DNA of 64,000 nt from Antitrichia curtipendula (Eukaryota > Streptophyta > Bryopsida > Hypnales > Leucodontaceae), in the NCBI GenBank assembly GCA_951230915.1, contig OX579637.1, positions 12,028,001 through 12,092,000 of the forward strand, written 5' to 3'. The stretch's first letter is position 1. The number at the start of each line of letters is the position of its first letter. A program made the position numbers and the translations under genes. The notes under the pieces are model-generated. The model was not told where the DNA came from and searched no databases. It saw only the letters and a list, made by a program, of their open reading frames with translations. This document shows positions 11,575-23,717 of this stretch, piece by piece.

Positions 11575-12110
11575 TCTAACAAAAAACGTCCGCACCCCGA
11601 CTACTTCTGTCCGCGCCCTGACTTTCGTCTGCACCCTGTCTGACGTCTGCGCCCCTACCGGTGATGTCCGCGCCCAGGATCCTACTTGGCAGCTAGGTGG
11701 CGTCAAAGTGGCAGCCACATCACCTATTTTTTCAATGGTAGAAAGTCAACTTGGTGTTGACCTTATCGGACAGGCGAGACTTCTATCGGACGGGCGAACC
11801 AAACGTCCGTCCACTACGACAACCCTAGCTATAGTGGTGAAGACATATAGAATACATGTAGGAAACTAGTGCCTAGGTGCAAATGTTGAAAGACTAGGCC
11901 CAAACATTCAAGGTCTAAGCGCGGGTATAAAGAGGCACAACGGGGAGTTAAAAAAAAGTATCAGGCTATTTCAAGATAATGGAAGGGATGGGCGGGGACA
12001 TAATTGTAGAAGTCTATATTCAGACAATGATTCCTGGTTTAATGTCCACATTCATCCCCCTTTCTAGTTAGGGACATCCGCGCCCGAACCCTTGTCCAAA
12101 TCAGGATGTC
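11575..12110. repeat. clustered GTCCGCGCCC-type motifs upstream of a RING-family copy
   Basis: Words such as GTCCGCACCC, GTCCGCGCCC, GTCTGCACCC and GTCTGCGCCC occur at 11588-11680, with another ATCCGCGCCC near 12067. Similar clusters lie upstream of the 42.3-kb copy (42185-42260), at 47510-47690, and more weakly near 57.2 kb. They may be remnants of a shared upstream region. Confidence 0.5.
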
Positions 12111-12359
12111 CTTGTTTGGACCCCCTATTTGGGCAAGGACCAAAGGTGCACTAGGTATCTTAAGTAGGCGCTCAAATAGGGCAGCTACTCATTTTCCCTC
12201 CTAGTCAGCCCTAAGATCTTGAAATTCATATAAAGCTCCAGGTTGGGACTCACACCCAAATAGGCCTACTTGATAAGGGGGAGGACTTGTGATAAAAGGA
12301 AGACTTGCAACTCTAAGGCATCCAAAAAATGCTTGCATATTCTACTTGATCTAGATAAC

Positions 12360-13255
12360 CATGTTTTCTTTGGTTGGAAAAATCAATCTCAATCGTGAAC
12401 CATAAAGACATGTGTCAATTACAAACTGGTGCCACATAGATAAAGTTCTTCTACACAATATGCACAAAAAACACTGCAAAAATGAGGTAGCCAACCTTCA
12501 CTCTTGCAACAACCCAAAATTTTGTAAAAGATGCATCCAAATATATCAACACATAAATGACACTCAATATATAGGTAGGAACAAATGTAGCCTTACTACA
12601 TTGTGTATAGTGTATGCGGAGCAACAACTTCTTTGCACAATAGATTGGCGTACAATAAAAACAACTAAAACGTACGTTGTGACAACTCTAGAGAGCATTG
12701 ACATCCCTCAAGAACCAAAATACAAAAAACACAGGGGCTTATCTAAGGTAAAAAAAAGAAGTACAACACATAGCAAACATATATATGTATTGGTCTAAAG
12801 ACTCAGATGTTGACCTCAAATCAAAATGCACAAAAGAAGAGAGAATGAAAGACTTAGAAGTTATAGATGCACTACTCTCGGTTGTTATTTAGAATCCATA
12901 ATAAAAGTTGGAGGCATGCAAGAAACAAAAAATGATGTCAACGTATCTAGACCATCATCCAATCTACTTGGGGATTTTTCCCAACAGCTCGCAAATCTAG
13001 ATAAGTGGGACCAAGATGTGTAGGGATATTCTAGAGATGAAGTATGTTGGAGCCATTTATAATGACAGATGGATTTTTACATTTGGTGGACAAGAAAGTA
13101 GGGTGGTTCAATAGATACAGCACTTTTGTATAGAAAATGGTTGAAGACTTGCACATTTAAGTCTCTCACCTTTGTCAAGAGAATGAAAAACTCTACATGC
13201 AAATAGAAGACATGATAAGAGATTTTTGTATTAAAGAAAAAGTATAAAAAAAGAA
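12360..13255 (+). pseudogene. RING-family copy, N-terminal block and start of coiled coil only
   Basis: The open segment 12412-12798 aligns with the N-terminal blocks of the 8.3-kb and 52.9-kb copies: WCHIDK, HKKHCKNEVANL, FCKRCIQIYQ, RNKCSL, VYAEQQLL and IDWRTIK occur in the same order. The next ~450 bases carry degraded sequence also found in the 52-kb copy (an ISGTKMC-like stretch) and a coiled-coil start with LCQENEKL resembling the 57.7-kb copy. No RING finger or C-terminal block follows, so this copy is 3'-truncated or fragmented. Several stops interrupt it. The N-terminal block has conserved Cys and His residues that could bind a metal, but I do not recognise it as a named domain. Confidence 0.6.
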
Positions 13256-14019
13256 GATTTGTTACAGTGACTATATATTATTGTAATTTGATTAAAATCT
13301 GAATTTCCAAATTATATTGGAGGCATCCTAAACCACTATAGGGGGCACTTCAAGCATTGTCTATTTTTTTTTAATGGCCTCTTCTTGGGAAGGCTTACAA
13401 ATTTTTATCTTTTGGGATTAAAAAATAGGGGTTGATGAAGAAAACCTTCTTCCATTTAAATTAGGATACCTTTGAGTAGAGGCTATTTCCTAACAAGTCT
13501 TCAAAAAATTGATAGTCGGAATAAGAAAACATGGAATGGAAGGAATGACCGTCAAGCATTATATTTTATATTTTAGGAAAAATAAATGGTTCTCTCCTCA
13601 GTTGAATTTTAACTTTTTTTTTTTTTTTTTAAAGATTGGAAAGGAAACAGCTTAAAACATCTAAAACTCTGTCTTTCAAAGACAAAACGGGTTCTCTCTT
13701 AACAAGTTTGACTTTGAAGTAGTGCTTCAAGAAACAAAAAATAAAGGATTGGAAAGTATACTTTAAACATTCTATATTTTTTCTTTTTGCAGGAAATTCT
13801 TTATAATTTCCAAACTAATAAAAATTGAATTTAAAAAGTTTATTTCAGGGGACTAAGCAAAGGATTGTCTTTCCACACCTTTGAATTGGTGAAATGGTGA
13901 TGCTAAGGGGTGAACTTAGGTATACACAAGGATTTAGGGGCGCGGACTTTGTTAACTTATTATTCACTTTTCGAAGGCCTTAATCTTCTTCTGAAATTTC
14001 CTAGAGTCCATGCGCCAAT
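13256..14019. other. AT-rich region with repeat remnants
   Basis: No coding region seen. Phrases resembling the 14.5-kb duplication (a TCAAGCATTATATTTTATATTT-like stretch near 13550) suggest older copies of the same repeat. A T-rich run lies at about 13610-13630. Confidence 0.4.
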
Positions 14020-14180
14020 TCTAAGGTGCAAACTCAAGGCACGGACTCAAATAGAGGTGTGGACTCAAGGCATGGACTCAAGTAAAGGTGCGGATTCAGA
14101 AGGCACAGACTCAAGTTCGGGAGCAAACTGAAGAGCATGGAGTCAAGCAAGGATGCAGATTCAAGGGTGCCGACTCAAAG
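14020..14180. repeat. short tandem-like repeats of a GGCRCGGACTCAAG unit
   Basis: About nine imperfect copies of GGTGCGGACTCAAG, GGCACGGACTCAA and similar, spaced about 14-20 bp. The array lies in an otherwise AT-rich stretch, and open frames across it are a by-product of the repeat. Confidence 0.6.
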
Positions 14181-14454
14181 GGGGCCAACAAGCCCTCTTC
14201 CTTCACCTCAACATAGGATTCTTCTACAAATTTCGAGGTGGGCTAACTTCCATTGTTGGTACTTCATGCTTGCCTCTATGCTTGGATCACTAAATGACCA
14301 AATCCAAATGTTTACCTGTTCCCATTTCCAAAAGAGTTAAGCCTTCAAGGCAAAGTTCCAGTTTTGTAGCCAAAACTACATTGTGTTCTTTCCTCACAAG
14401 CACCTACCAATGCAAATATTGAATTAGGTTTTCTATATTTTTATATTTAGAAAA

Positions 14455-14662
14455 AAAGGGATTCTATTTCAACGAGGCCTATATAATTTAATTTGTGGAT
14501 GGAGGAAAAAATAGATGGGTGGAGAGAACCTTCAAACATTATTTATATTTCATTTATTTTTAAAAGGAACAAGGGGTTCTAAGCCAACAAGACCTTTATA
14601 ATTTAATTTGTGGAATGGGGGAAAGAATTGATGGGTGGGGAGAACTATCAAATATTAGAGAA
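14455..14662. repeat. tandem duplication of about 117 bp
   Basis: Two adjacent copies share TATAATTTAATTTGTGGA, then a GATGGGTGG-GAGAAC-like stretch and a TCAAA-ATTA-like end, at about 14459-14575 and 14576-14660. No coding content. Confidence 0.6.
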
Positions 14663-14959
14663 AATGGCAATTTTATGTAACAAGATCTTGTAATACTTTC
14701 ATATGTTGTTTTAAGTTTAAATATCTATGATATGAAAGATTGAAAAGCTCATATGTGCACAAAATCATAAGAAAATATATATTTGCAATTCATGCCCATC
14801 ATATAATACAAAATTAGAAATATATATGAGTTATTTACTGTACCAATATCACAATATCCATACAAAACTATATTTATTGTAGTAAATTACAATTTAAAAA
14901 AAACTAAAAAACCCTTCTATAAGCTTATCTATAGCCAATCTAAAGCTAGTCTAATGAAT

Positions 14960-15790
14960 ATTTATGGAACTGCCTACTGTGCCATGCGGTCCTACTTTGT
15001 TGTCGTTTGCCTTCACTCCTATGATGGTATCTTCATCACAACTTAGATACAATTGTTTCTATCTAGAGCAAGTTCGTCTTGCTAGTCAATCCGTCTCCGG
15101 AATGGTCCTCATAAACTGAGAGTCCTTCATTTATTGAAGGACACAACCTATCTCTAGGCTGTGTTTGTCAAGCAAACAATCAATTCCCTTAATTCTTTAT
15201 TCTGAGTTTGATAGTTGAAGCATCTAATAAGGATAGGCATTTCAAATCCAAAATCATCCACGGTACAAATCTTGTCATCATCCATGACATGGGATCTATT
15301 AAGGCTCCATAGCCATGACTTAGGGTGTGGCCCAAATTAAAATTGTTTAGTATTTTTGTTCCAATGTCCATTGAAGCATTGGTAGGAAAAATTCTGCTTT
15401 CCAAAACTGAATTTTTATTTGAGTAGGATCAAGTTTTCACTCAAACACCCGTATAATCTCAACTAGATTGCTCTCCCAACCCCAGTTTTCTGAGACCCTT
15501 GGCTTCTGCAAATTTTCATGTTTGAAATGTCAACTTTAGACAAGGATTGTGCCCCATATAACCTAATTTTTAGGGGCATTGAGTAGGCTGAATTTTTATT
15601 TTGGTGGCATATATGAAATTAGGCTGAACAAGTCATATAAGTGCTTGTGGAAAGGAGCCTTGGACATAGCACACCACCTACAACATACTATCAAGCTAAT
15701 CAAGCAAATTGGGTGGTAGAGGTGGTCGCATGTGTCCAAGTGCGTTCTACCTTCAGGGCCAAATCCATTTGTATAAATGGACACAACATT
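14960..15790 (-). pseudogene. RING-family copy, RING and C-terminal block, heavily decayed
   Basis: On the minus strand the degenerate RING (15784-15596) keeps GFGPEG, TCDHLYHPIC and SKAPFHKHLY but has lost the first Cys pair to a frame change. The C-terminal block follows with QCFNGHW and HPKSWLW, and the 3' part matches the 5.7-kb copy down to about 14960. Compared with the 45-kb copy, four stops replace Trp codons: TAA 15598-15596, TAG 15565-15563, TAA 15538-15536 and TGA 15532-15530. A further TAA replaces the Gln found in the 5.8-kb copy (KFQFG becomes QF-stop-FG). This is the clearest example of transition-type decay in the window. No N-terminal block or coiled coil lies upstream within 2 kb. 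Confidence 0.65.
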
Positions 15791-15879
15791 TCATCAAAAA
15801 CAATTCTTCATCGTTGCTATATCCAATTTCTTCATCGCTGCTGTATCCAATTTCGTCATCTTTGTAATGCTTGAAAGGA

Positions 15880-17190
15880 ATATTTGAGTGATCGCACACT
15901 ATGGTCACCTTCTTGCCAAATATACAATCTAATAAAAACTAGAATAAAATATACCAAAATTGGTACTAAATTTATGAAAATTGGTACTAAATGTAGCCAA
16001 AATGCCATTTATAACAAAATTAAGTGCTGGCCCATCTACATCAAAAGGTCTTTTCATAGATTCTCAAATTTGAAATAAACAAAAAATAATTAAAAGTCAA
16101 AATTTGGCTCTCATACTATAATCACACATTTGCTAGGATATTTTTTTATATAGGTCCTAAAACACTAATTAAGTGCCTAGTCTAAGTACCTAAACATTAG
16201 AGCATTGGATTTAGCTCTTTGAATTGTAAGAATAAAACCTTAAACTAGGCAAAAAAAATACAACAATGCTAAATATGAATCTATGACAATACAAACATTT
16301 AATGTTTCTATTCCATACATTCAATTAAAAGATGAAAGTCACTTTTTGTCATGCAGTTATCAATATATGCAAAATATAAGATTCCAATCCAATTTTATTT
16401 TTCTTTAAGTCACAAAAACAATAGGAAAACTGACTCCAAACTTTCATCTTGTACAAAAATTTTGCCATGACTATGACTTTGGACAACCGTAGTGTGCTCT
16501 TACCCATCCCTATAGGTATCCGCCCAAGCTACGTATTTGAGGTGTTGAACCTGTCTTATTTACCCTTCGCTTGAATCACCAACGGATTCCCACTCATTTC
16601 CCTTCACAAATTTCACGGTAATTTAGATGAACATACACTCATAGCTCCCGACAGATGCACCATTATGTGAACGCTTATTTACCCACCCTTGATAAATAAT
16701 TGAACACAACAAGGTTCTTGGTAATTTATGATTGATTTTACTTATGGGTGCCTAGCGTCAATCCATTGTGCCTTCCAAGCAATGGATCTTTTCTAATTCT
16801 TACTCATACACAACTTGCAAGAAAACCAAGCAATACTAATCCAAATTGCAATGTTTATCCTAATTGGGCATAATATCTAGGCCGCTGTGGTTATTTAGTG
16901 AAGTTTGAGACAGTCTAAAACTTACCACATAAAATGAGAGGAAACTTTATGTCATTTTCAAAAACATAAAACTCAAAGTCATACGACTTTCCTAGCAAAA
17001 GTTATGGGCAGATGAAGATTTAGCTACCATAAGCCTATCTAAACTTCATCCATAGATTTAGACCCTTTTTTCATTCCATTTTACTTCTAATTTTTGACTC
17101 TGACTTTTGATTACCAACTTTTATCTAAATTCTAAGTTTGATCTTGGATGAATGATTTTTATTAGACTTCATCCATATTCTATTCTAAAG
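15880..17190. other. AT-rich intergenic region
   Basis: No coding region or RNA gene recognised. The last part, with several CTTCATCC words (17045-17200), resembles sequence at 35200-35410, so it may belong to a dispersed repeat. Confidence 0.45.
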
Positions 17191-17206
17191 TTCATCCGTT
17201 GTCAAG

Positions 17207-17500
17207 GTTGTCCAGACGTCCGGACGCCCTGGACGTCCGGACGTACGTCCAGAGTCCCAGGACGCTGGCCTCCGGACGTCCCTGGGCATTCGGACAGACC
17301 CCAACCCCCCGTCCAGTGGATGGTCGGACGGGGGGTCGGGAGTTCAGACGCGTCTTCGGACGGGGGGTCGGGAAGTCGGACGGGCCTTCGGACGGAGGGT
17401 CAGAGGTCGGACGGACCTTCTGGACGTTCGAGGTCGGACGGAAATGCGGACACACCGTCAGAGGTCGGATGGGCTGGAGGAAAGTCGGACGAGAGCGGGG
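17207..17500. repeat. GTCCG/CGGAC-rich island 1
   Basis: Dense degenerate copies of GTCCGGACG in the first half and GGTCGGACGG in the second, within AT-rich DNA. Open frames on both strands are artefacts of a stop-poor repeat. Related islands lie at 21466-21838, 30474-30678 and 34766-34972, with a small one at 26791-26825. Confidence 0.65.
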
Positions 17501-17527
17501 GTTGGACTAACGATTTTTTTCTTAAAT

Positions 17528-19392
17528 AAATATTTTTTCAAATTGAAAAGCCTTTAAGGTATTCAATTTCAAAAAGAAATGGGTAGAACAGAAAACTAAA
17601 TACTCTCTAGGGTATTGAATTTTTTCTAAAAATGGGTAGAATAGGAAATTGAATACCCCGGGCAGTATTGAGTTTTTTTTTAGAAATGGGTGGAATAGAA
17701 AGTTGAATACCTTGTAGGGTAATCAATTTTTTTTAAAATGGATTGAATAGGAAATAGAATACCCTACAGGAAATTCAATTATTCTTTAAAAATGGGTAGA
17801 ATAGGAAATTGAACATCCTCAACTCCTCAAGGGTATTCAATTTGGGAAAAAAATGGATAGAATAGGAATTTGAATGCCCTAGAGGGTATTCAATTTTTTT
17901 TTAAATGGGTACAATAGGATATTAAATACCCAAAAGGGTATTCAATTTTGTTTTTAAATGCGTAGAATAGGAAATTGAATACCTTGAAGGTAATGTATTT
18001 TTTTTAAAAATGGGTAGAATAGAAAATTGAATACCCTAAAGGATATTCAATTTTTTTTTATAATGGGTACAATAGCAAATTGAATACCCTCTAGGGTATT
18101 CAATTTTGATAAAAAAAAAATGGGTAGAATAGGAATTTCAATACCCTCTAGGGTATTCAATTTTTTTTTAAAATGGGTAGAATAGAATATTAAATACCCT
18201 AAAGGATATTTAATTTGAAAAATAATGGGTAGAATAGATATAGATAATACCCTCTAGGGTATTCATTTTTTTTCTTAAATGGATATTTTTTCAAATTGAA
18301 TACCCTTAAGGATGTTCGATTTTTTAAAAAAATAGGTAGAATATACATATTGAATAACCTCTAGGATATTGAATTTTTTTTTTAAAATGCATAGAATAGG
18401 AAATTGAATACCCTAATTTCCTAAAGGGTATTCAATTTTCTTTAAAAATGGGTAGAATAGGAAATTGAATATCCTCTAGGGTATTGAATTTTTAAAAAAG
18501 ATGGGTAGAATAGGAAATTGAATACCCTCTAGGGTATTCAATTTTTAACAAAATATAGATAGAATAGAAAATTGAATACCTTGAAGGGTATTAAATTTTA
18601 AAAAAAACATCGGTAGAATAGGAAATAGAATACCCTCTAGGGTGTTGAATTTTTAAAAAAATGGGTCGAATAGGAAACTGAATACCCTAGAGGAAAGTCA
18701 ATTTTTTCAAAAAAATAGGTCGAATACATATTCAGTACCCTTTAGGATATTGAATTTTTTTTTTAAATGGGTAGAATAGGAAATTGGATACCGTAATTTC
18801 CTAAAGGATATTCAATTTTTTTTTAAATGGGTAGAATAGGAAATTGAATATCCTAGAGGAAATTCAATTTTCTTTTAAAAATGAGTAGAATAAGAATTTG
18901 AACACCGTAGAGGATATTCAATTTTTAAAAAAATAGGTAGAATAGGAAATTGAATACGCTCTAGGATATTGAATTTTAAAAATAAAAAGGGTAGAATAGG
19001 AAATTGAATACCTTGAAGGATGTTTAATTTGGAAAAAGAATGGGTACAATAGATATAGATAGTACCCTCTACTCCTTTAGGGTATTCATTTTTTTTCTTA
19101 AATGGATGTTTTTTCAAATCCAATACCCTCAAGGATATTCTATTTTGAAAAAAAACTAGATAGAATACATATTGAATACCCTAGATTCCTGGAGGGTATT
19201 CAATTTTTTTAAAGAAATGGGTACAATAGAAAATTGATTATCCTAGAGGGTATTCAATTTTTTTTTAAATGGGTGGAATAGGAAATTGAATACTCTAAAG
19301 AAATAAAGGGTATTCAATTTTTTCAAAAAATGGGTACAATAGGAAATTGAATACTCTAAAGGGTATTGAATTTTTTTTTAAAAATGGGTAGA
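17528..19392. repeat. tandem array of ~34 hairpin-forming ~55-bp units
   Basis: The unit runs ATGGGTAGAATAGGAAATTG, then AATACCCTCTAGGGTATTCA, then ATT and a T/A run. I counted about 33-34 occurrences of the GGGTAGAATAGG-like core. Each unit contains inverted arms, AATTGAATACCC and GGGTATTCAATT, around a 4-8-nt centre (often TCTA or CTAG-containing), so every unit can fold into a 10-12-bp stem, for example at 18078-18106. Copies differ by substitutions, small insertions within the loop, and tract length. There is no leader or unique spacer, so it is not CRISPR. It looks like a satellite or minisatellite. Confidence 0.85.
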
Positions 19393-19745
19393 CATTTTGA
19401 AAACCTACATATAATGTATTCCATTTGCATTGTCCTATTACATGCACATTCATATGACAATTCATACAACTTCTCACAGAACCTTATCAATCCAACATCC
19501 ATGGACAAGAATTTATGCAGTTTTTGTTAAAGCGGTTTATGTATTTCATATAAAAAATGATGGAGAGGATATACAATTCCAAAACACTATAAAATCCAAA
19601 TGTACATCCAATTGTATATAAATTGGTAAATACTGGAAATGGAAAATAATACTATTTAGGCCACATGGTCCGCATACGTAAATCCTCACTTCTACGTTGA
19701 TTAAATACTTCTATAGTTCTATAGTCTATATAATACGCTCAAGTA

Positions 19746-21260
19746 CTAATATGAATGTCGGAAGTGTTCATCTGGTATTGGCCAATTGTAAGAATTGGTA
19801 AATCGATTGGTAATTTCAGCCAAACTACCTCGTGAACCGTTGTCTTCATTGCAAAGTCGCTCCAAGTATTGATGAAACACCATTGCCAAATCCTCATGGC
19901 TAAACTTTGTATGTCCTTGGGTTTCCCGGTGTAACTTATGGTAGGCCACTGACATGCACTGTTTGTTGATCTTCTGAGCTATTCGACCCACCGCATATTC
20001 CTCTGATTTTTGTGATAAACTGGGAATGACTTTCACATCCGCATTTCTCTTATGCAAATATGCAATATTGGGGTCTACCCACCACCTCCTTCGCAAAGCT
20101 TCTTCCTTCTCACCCGCAGATGTGAACGTGTACAAGGATTTGGGTGCTTCGCTACTTACGGAAGTCAAGCCCCAATCGCAAACTCCAATGTAGACTAGGG
20201 ACTCGTCTTCGGGAAAGTGAAACATGATGTTGTCCGGGGAAATATCATTGTGGAGATGTCCAGCATTGTACACTGCATTTATGATGTGCAGCAATGCCCA
20301 TGCAAGCTCCGTGCGCTTCCTCTTCCAACGAGCGAGACGGAAAGCTCAAATCACCTCTTCGGGATCAGCGTTTGCACAAGCCAAAGCAATACCTATGTTG
20401 TCTGGATATTGCACATCCAAGTTCAACATTTGCCGCAGTGTTCCGCCGTTCCACCAGTACGAATACCCTTCATTGTTTGTTGCATGCACTGCATAAAATT
20501 GTATGACTCCATCATGTGGAATCCTCACTGCCATTGACTCGTTTTGGTGTTCCAATTTTGCGAGTTTTGGTTGTATGCCATGTTGGTGAGATACCTTTGA
20601 TGCAAACTCCCAAAATACGGGTATCCCAAGACATCCTTCAATTCGGACCCTACAAATTGTTGCATACCCGCCCATCATGACTTTGTCATCTTGTGCAATC
20701 ACCCTTGCTGTTTCTGGAAGCGCTACGAGATGCCGTCGCCCCTTCTGCAATTCCGCCATTCCCTCAACGCTCTTCCACCAGAACATTGACCCTTGCCTAT
20801 TTCGTGAATTAGCAAATGGACGGCACTATTGAATAAATAAGTCTGCCCTGAGAATGACTTGCTCAGAGTCTGCATCCTGTGCACGGTAGCTCTTGCTGTA
20901 TTTTTCTACAATCACCTTGGCATTCCAAAGTGCATCGTTCACCCTGTTCGCCAAGAATTTGTTGAAGCGCGGTTTGTCCATCTCATGCCTCCATTGCGGA
21001 ACGTTCAGTGCTTCTAACATCTTCTGCGTCATGTCGTCTTTGAATTTTTGAATGCATTCCTCTTTATATCTAACATATTTGCTATCCAGGGACGTGGTGC
21101 TTTCGGACTCATAAAACTTGACAATAAATTCAATCAAAAATGCTTTGCAAGCATCTGTGGGATATTCCTTAGTTATCCTAGCTTCTTCATCATCTGACAG
21201 CACCCGCTTGCCTTTTCCTCTCTTCTTTGGCCTTGGCATCTTGCTGAACTGTACTATCAA
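19746..21260 (-). pseudogene. protein-kinase-like family gene, copy K2, single frame with two nonsense codons
   Basis: One minus-strand frame of 505 codons runs from 21260 to 19746, interrupted only by TAG at 20828-20826 and TGA at 20348-20346. The likely start is the ATG at 21239, giving MPRPKKRGKGKR, a basic nuclear-signal-like start. An N-terminal block follows, then an N-lobe with GGYATICRV and WEFASKV, the hinge phrase EGYSYWWNGGTL, the catalytic loop HNDISPDN, and CDWGLTS in place of the usual DFG. The catalytic Asp, Asn and second Asp are all present, so the ancestor was probably an active Ser/Thr-type kinase; HND for HRD and DWG for DFG are family peculiarities shared with K1. The C-lobe continues to HFRHSY. 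With the two stops read through, length would be normal for a kinase. The recent look of the frame contrasts with K1 and K3. Confidence 0.75.
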
Positions 21261-21465
21261 TGAATATTCAAAAGATGAAATTGAACTCGGGATTTCACTT
21301 CAAATCAAAAATAATGCATACACCGTCACGCAAAAACTGAAAAAAAGAAGCAATAAGGGGGCCCCTGTAATCCGACTCTTGCCTTCCCTAAGAAAGGAGC
21401 CAATGGAGGATAAACCACCAAACTCTCCACTCCTCTTGTTAAACACAAGGGAGAAGGCAAGAGTG

Positions 21466-21838
21466 AGGGCGGTCGGGCCGTCCGCCACTCTTATACTTGT
21501 CGGACGGCCTTCTCGGCGGTCAGCCCAATTCTCCGCCGTCCGATCAATTGGTCGCGACTCGGCCGTCTGATGAAGCCGACCAATCGGACGGCTGTAACGG
21601 GTATCGGACAGATTTTCGGACGGTTACAGGTCGGACGCAGTGGTTCTCGGACGGGTGATTCTTATGGGTTTTGGGACAGTTCGGTTGGCCGGGTTGTCGG
21701 TCGGGGTTAGGGTCGGACGCAGAGGTTCTCGAACGGCTGTGTTGGATAGGGTATCGGACGGGTGGTTTGTCCGGATTTTGAAAAGTTTGGTCGGTCGGGT
21801 TCTCAGTTGGGGTTAGGGTCGGACGGGGTTCCCAGTGG
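21466..21838. repeat. GTCCG/CGGAC-rich island 2
   Basis: Copies of GTCGGACGG, CCGTCCGA and GGGTCGGACGCAG-like words in both orientations. A longer segment (GGGTCGGACGCAG-GGTTCTCG) occurs twice, near 21631 and 21711. The island begins about 200 bp upstream of the K2 start. Confidence 0.6.
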
Positions 21839-22394
21839 AGACAGATTCAAACTACACATGTTAGAGGTCTCATACAAAAAAACAAAATAAAGAATATCAC
21901 GGATGGAGTTCAAGATTATAATGTTTCACCATGAGGGTGCTAGAACTGCTAAAATCTTTCAATCTTCTTCCATTGAAAGATAAATCTAAAAATTTGGTGA
22001 CCAAAACAATATGAGGTTAAACTATTAAAGGGCCTAACAGCCCCAACTTGTGTAACCCCAATCAATTTATGGCTTCTTCAAATGTACTCCACAATTTTAT
22101 TAAATGGATTTTGAATGTGAATTTTCCTCCAAGATCTAGTATATTTGAGGCTCATTTCGAAGAGCTCTCAACAAAAAGGGAAGTCAAGATTGCAAATTTG
22201 CAATGGGTACCCTATTACAAAAACTTGAATAGAAAAACCACTATAATTTATTTTCAAGATTGGACTTTTGTAGCTAAAACTAGACTTCAAGAAGAATTTT
22301 CTAAAAGGTTGAACTACTAAAAATAGCAATTTGGTTAGGTTTTATTGAACTTCAAAGTTCTGCAAACACCACATTTGTGTGGCTTTGGCATTTA
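21839..22394. other. non-coding stretch
   Basis: No recognised coding region. Positions 21895-21960 (TTTCACCATGAGGGTGCTAG) resemble 40200-40250 (TCATCATGAGGGTGTTAA), a dispersed repeat. An open segment at 22048-22320 matches nothing I know. Confidence 0.4.
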
Positions 22395-23015
22395 GGGGTT
22401 AACACTTGGAAAAAAATTGGAAATGAATGACAAGTAGATTGAGAGCCCAAAAAAATGGGGAATGAACGACAAAAAAACTTGAAGCCCTAAAAATTAGGGA
22501 ATGACTAAAAAGATCAGAAATCCCCAAAAAATAGCGATGGCATGACAAGGAAACAATAAGCCAAAATAAAATTGGGAATGAACGACCAGAAAAAGGAAAG
22601 TCCGAAAACATGGGGATTGGGGAATGCATGACAAGGCAACATAAACCAAAAAAAATTGGGAATGCATGACAAGACAACATAAAGCCCAAAAAATTGGGGA
22701 ATTCATGCCAAGGGAACGTGAGGCCCAAAAAAATTGGGAATGAATGATCACAAAACAAAAAGCCCCTAAAAATGTGCAAGTTCATGACAAGGAAACATAA
22801 AGCAAAAAAAAATTGGAAAAGAATGATGGTCCTCTGAAAACAAATAAGGATGGGGAATGAATGATAATGAAACTTCAGATTTTTTGCGACAGGGTCTCTC
22901 ATTTGTAGTCCAAGTACTGAAACTCCAGATTTAATAAAAATTGGGAATGAATGGAAAGGAAACTAAAAGCAAAAAAGGTGAATGGAATGAATGATAATGA
23001 AACAGAAGCAAAAAA
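22395..23015. repeat. degenerate tandem repeats, ~45-bp unit
   Basis: Roughly a dozen units with the phrase TTGGGAATGAATGACAAGG, followed by AAACATAAAGCCC and an A run. The minus strand reads as a repetitive Phe/Trp/Leu-rich pseudo-protein, which is a repeat artefact. Confidence 0.65.
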
Positions 23016-23381
23016 AAGAGAAGGGGAGGTAATATAAATCCACCACCAAAACTAGAAACAGTACCAATTTCCGGTAACATTATGCTTCGGATTTAAATGT
23101 GAAGTTTTCATTCACTCAATTTGGACTACAAGCATGATGCAAAAGGTATGGACTATGTTTGGGGAGGCACAATGTGATGCGTCAATCATTTCTTGGAAAA
23201 ATAACTTATACAATGCATTTTTTGAGGTCAATACGGAAGTCATTATGTTCTTTGTTGGAGACTTACATACACCACTCAGTTGTAGAACGCGGACCAATAC
23301 CATATGTATATTAAAAAAAAACATTGGTTATACAACAACGGTATTCAAGGATAATACCATCACATCTAATCTTTTCCTCTA

Positions 23382-23690
23382 ATTCCTAACTTCTAAATAT
23401 AACTCTAGAATATTACTCCTAAATTTAACTCCAAATTTTTACTCCTAATATTTAACTCTAGATTTTTACTCCTAAATTTAACTCCAAATTTTTACTCCTA
23501 AATGTAACTCCAAATTTTTACTCCTAAATGTAATTCCAAATTTTTACTTCTAAATGTAACTCCAAATTTTTACTCTTAATATTTAACTCTAGAATTTTAC
23601 TCCTAAATTTAACTCTAAATTTTTACTCCTAAATGTAACTCCAAATTTTTACTCCTAATATTTAATTCTAGATTTCTATTCACTTGAACG
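23382..23690. repeat. tandem array of a ~25-bp unit
   Basis: About 12 copies of TTTTACTCCTAAATGTAACTC followed by CAAA, with variants such as TAATATTTAACTCTAGA. It abuts the left end of repeat R1. Confidence 0.75.
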
Positions 23691-23717
23691 GCTAATTAAG
23701 GGAAAAATCAATGCTCA

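Noticed and set aside
17152..17529. Overlapping open frames on both strands across GTCCG islands (also 30362-30802)
   Set aside because: A GC-rich repeat lacking stop trinucleotides in any frame produces these; compositions are R/G/S/P-rich with no domain.
17528..19392. CRISPR-like array
   Set aside because: Repeat units are contiguous with no unique spacers, the whole unit diverges, and the context is plant nuclear DNA; it is a satellite with inverted arms.
22399..22902. 167-codon minus-strand frame rich in Phe, Trp, Leu and His
   Set aside because: It is the translation of a ~45-bp tandem repeat and has no independent support.
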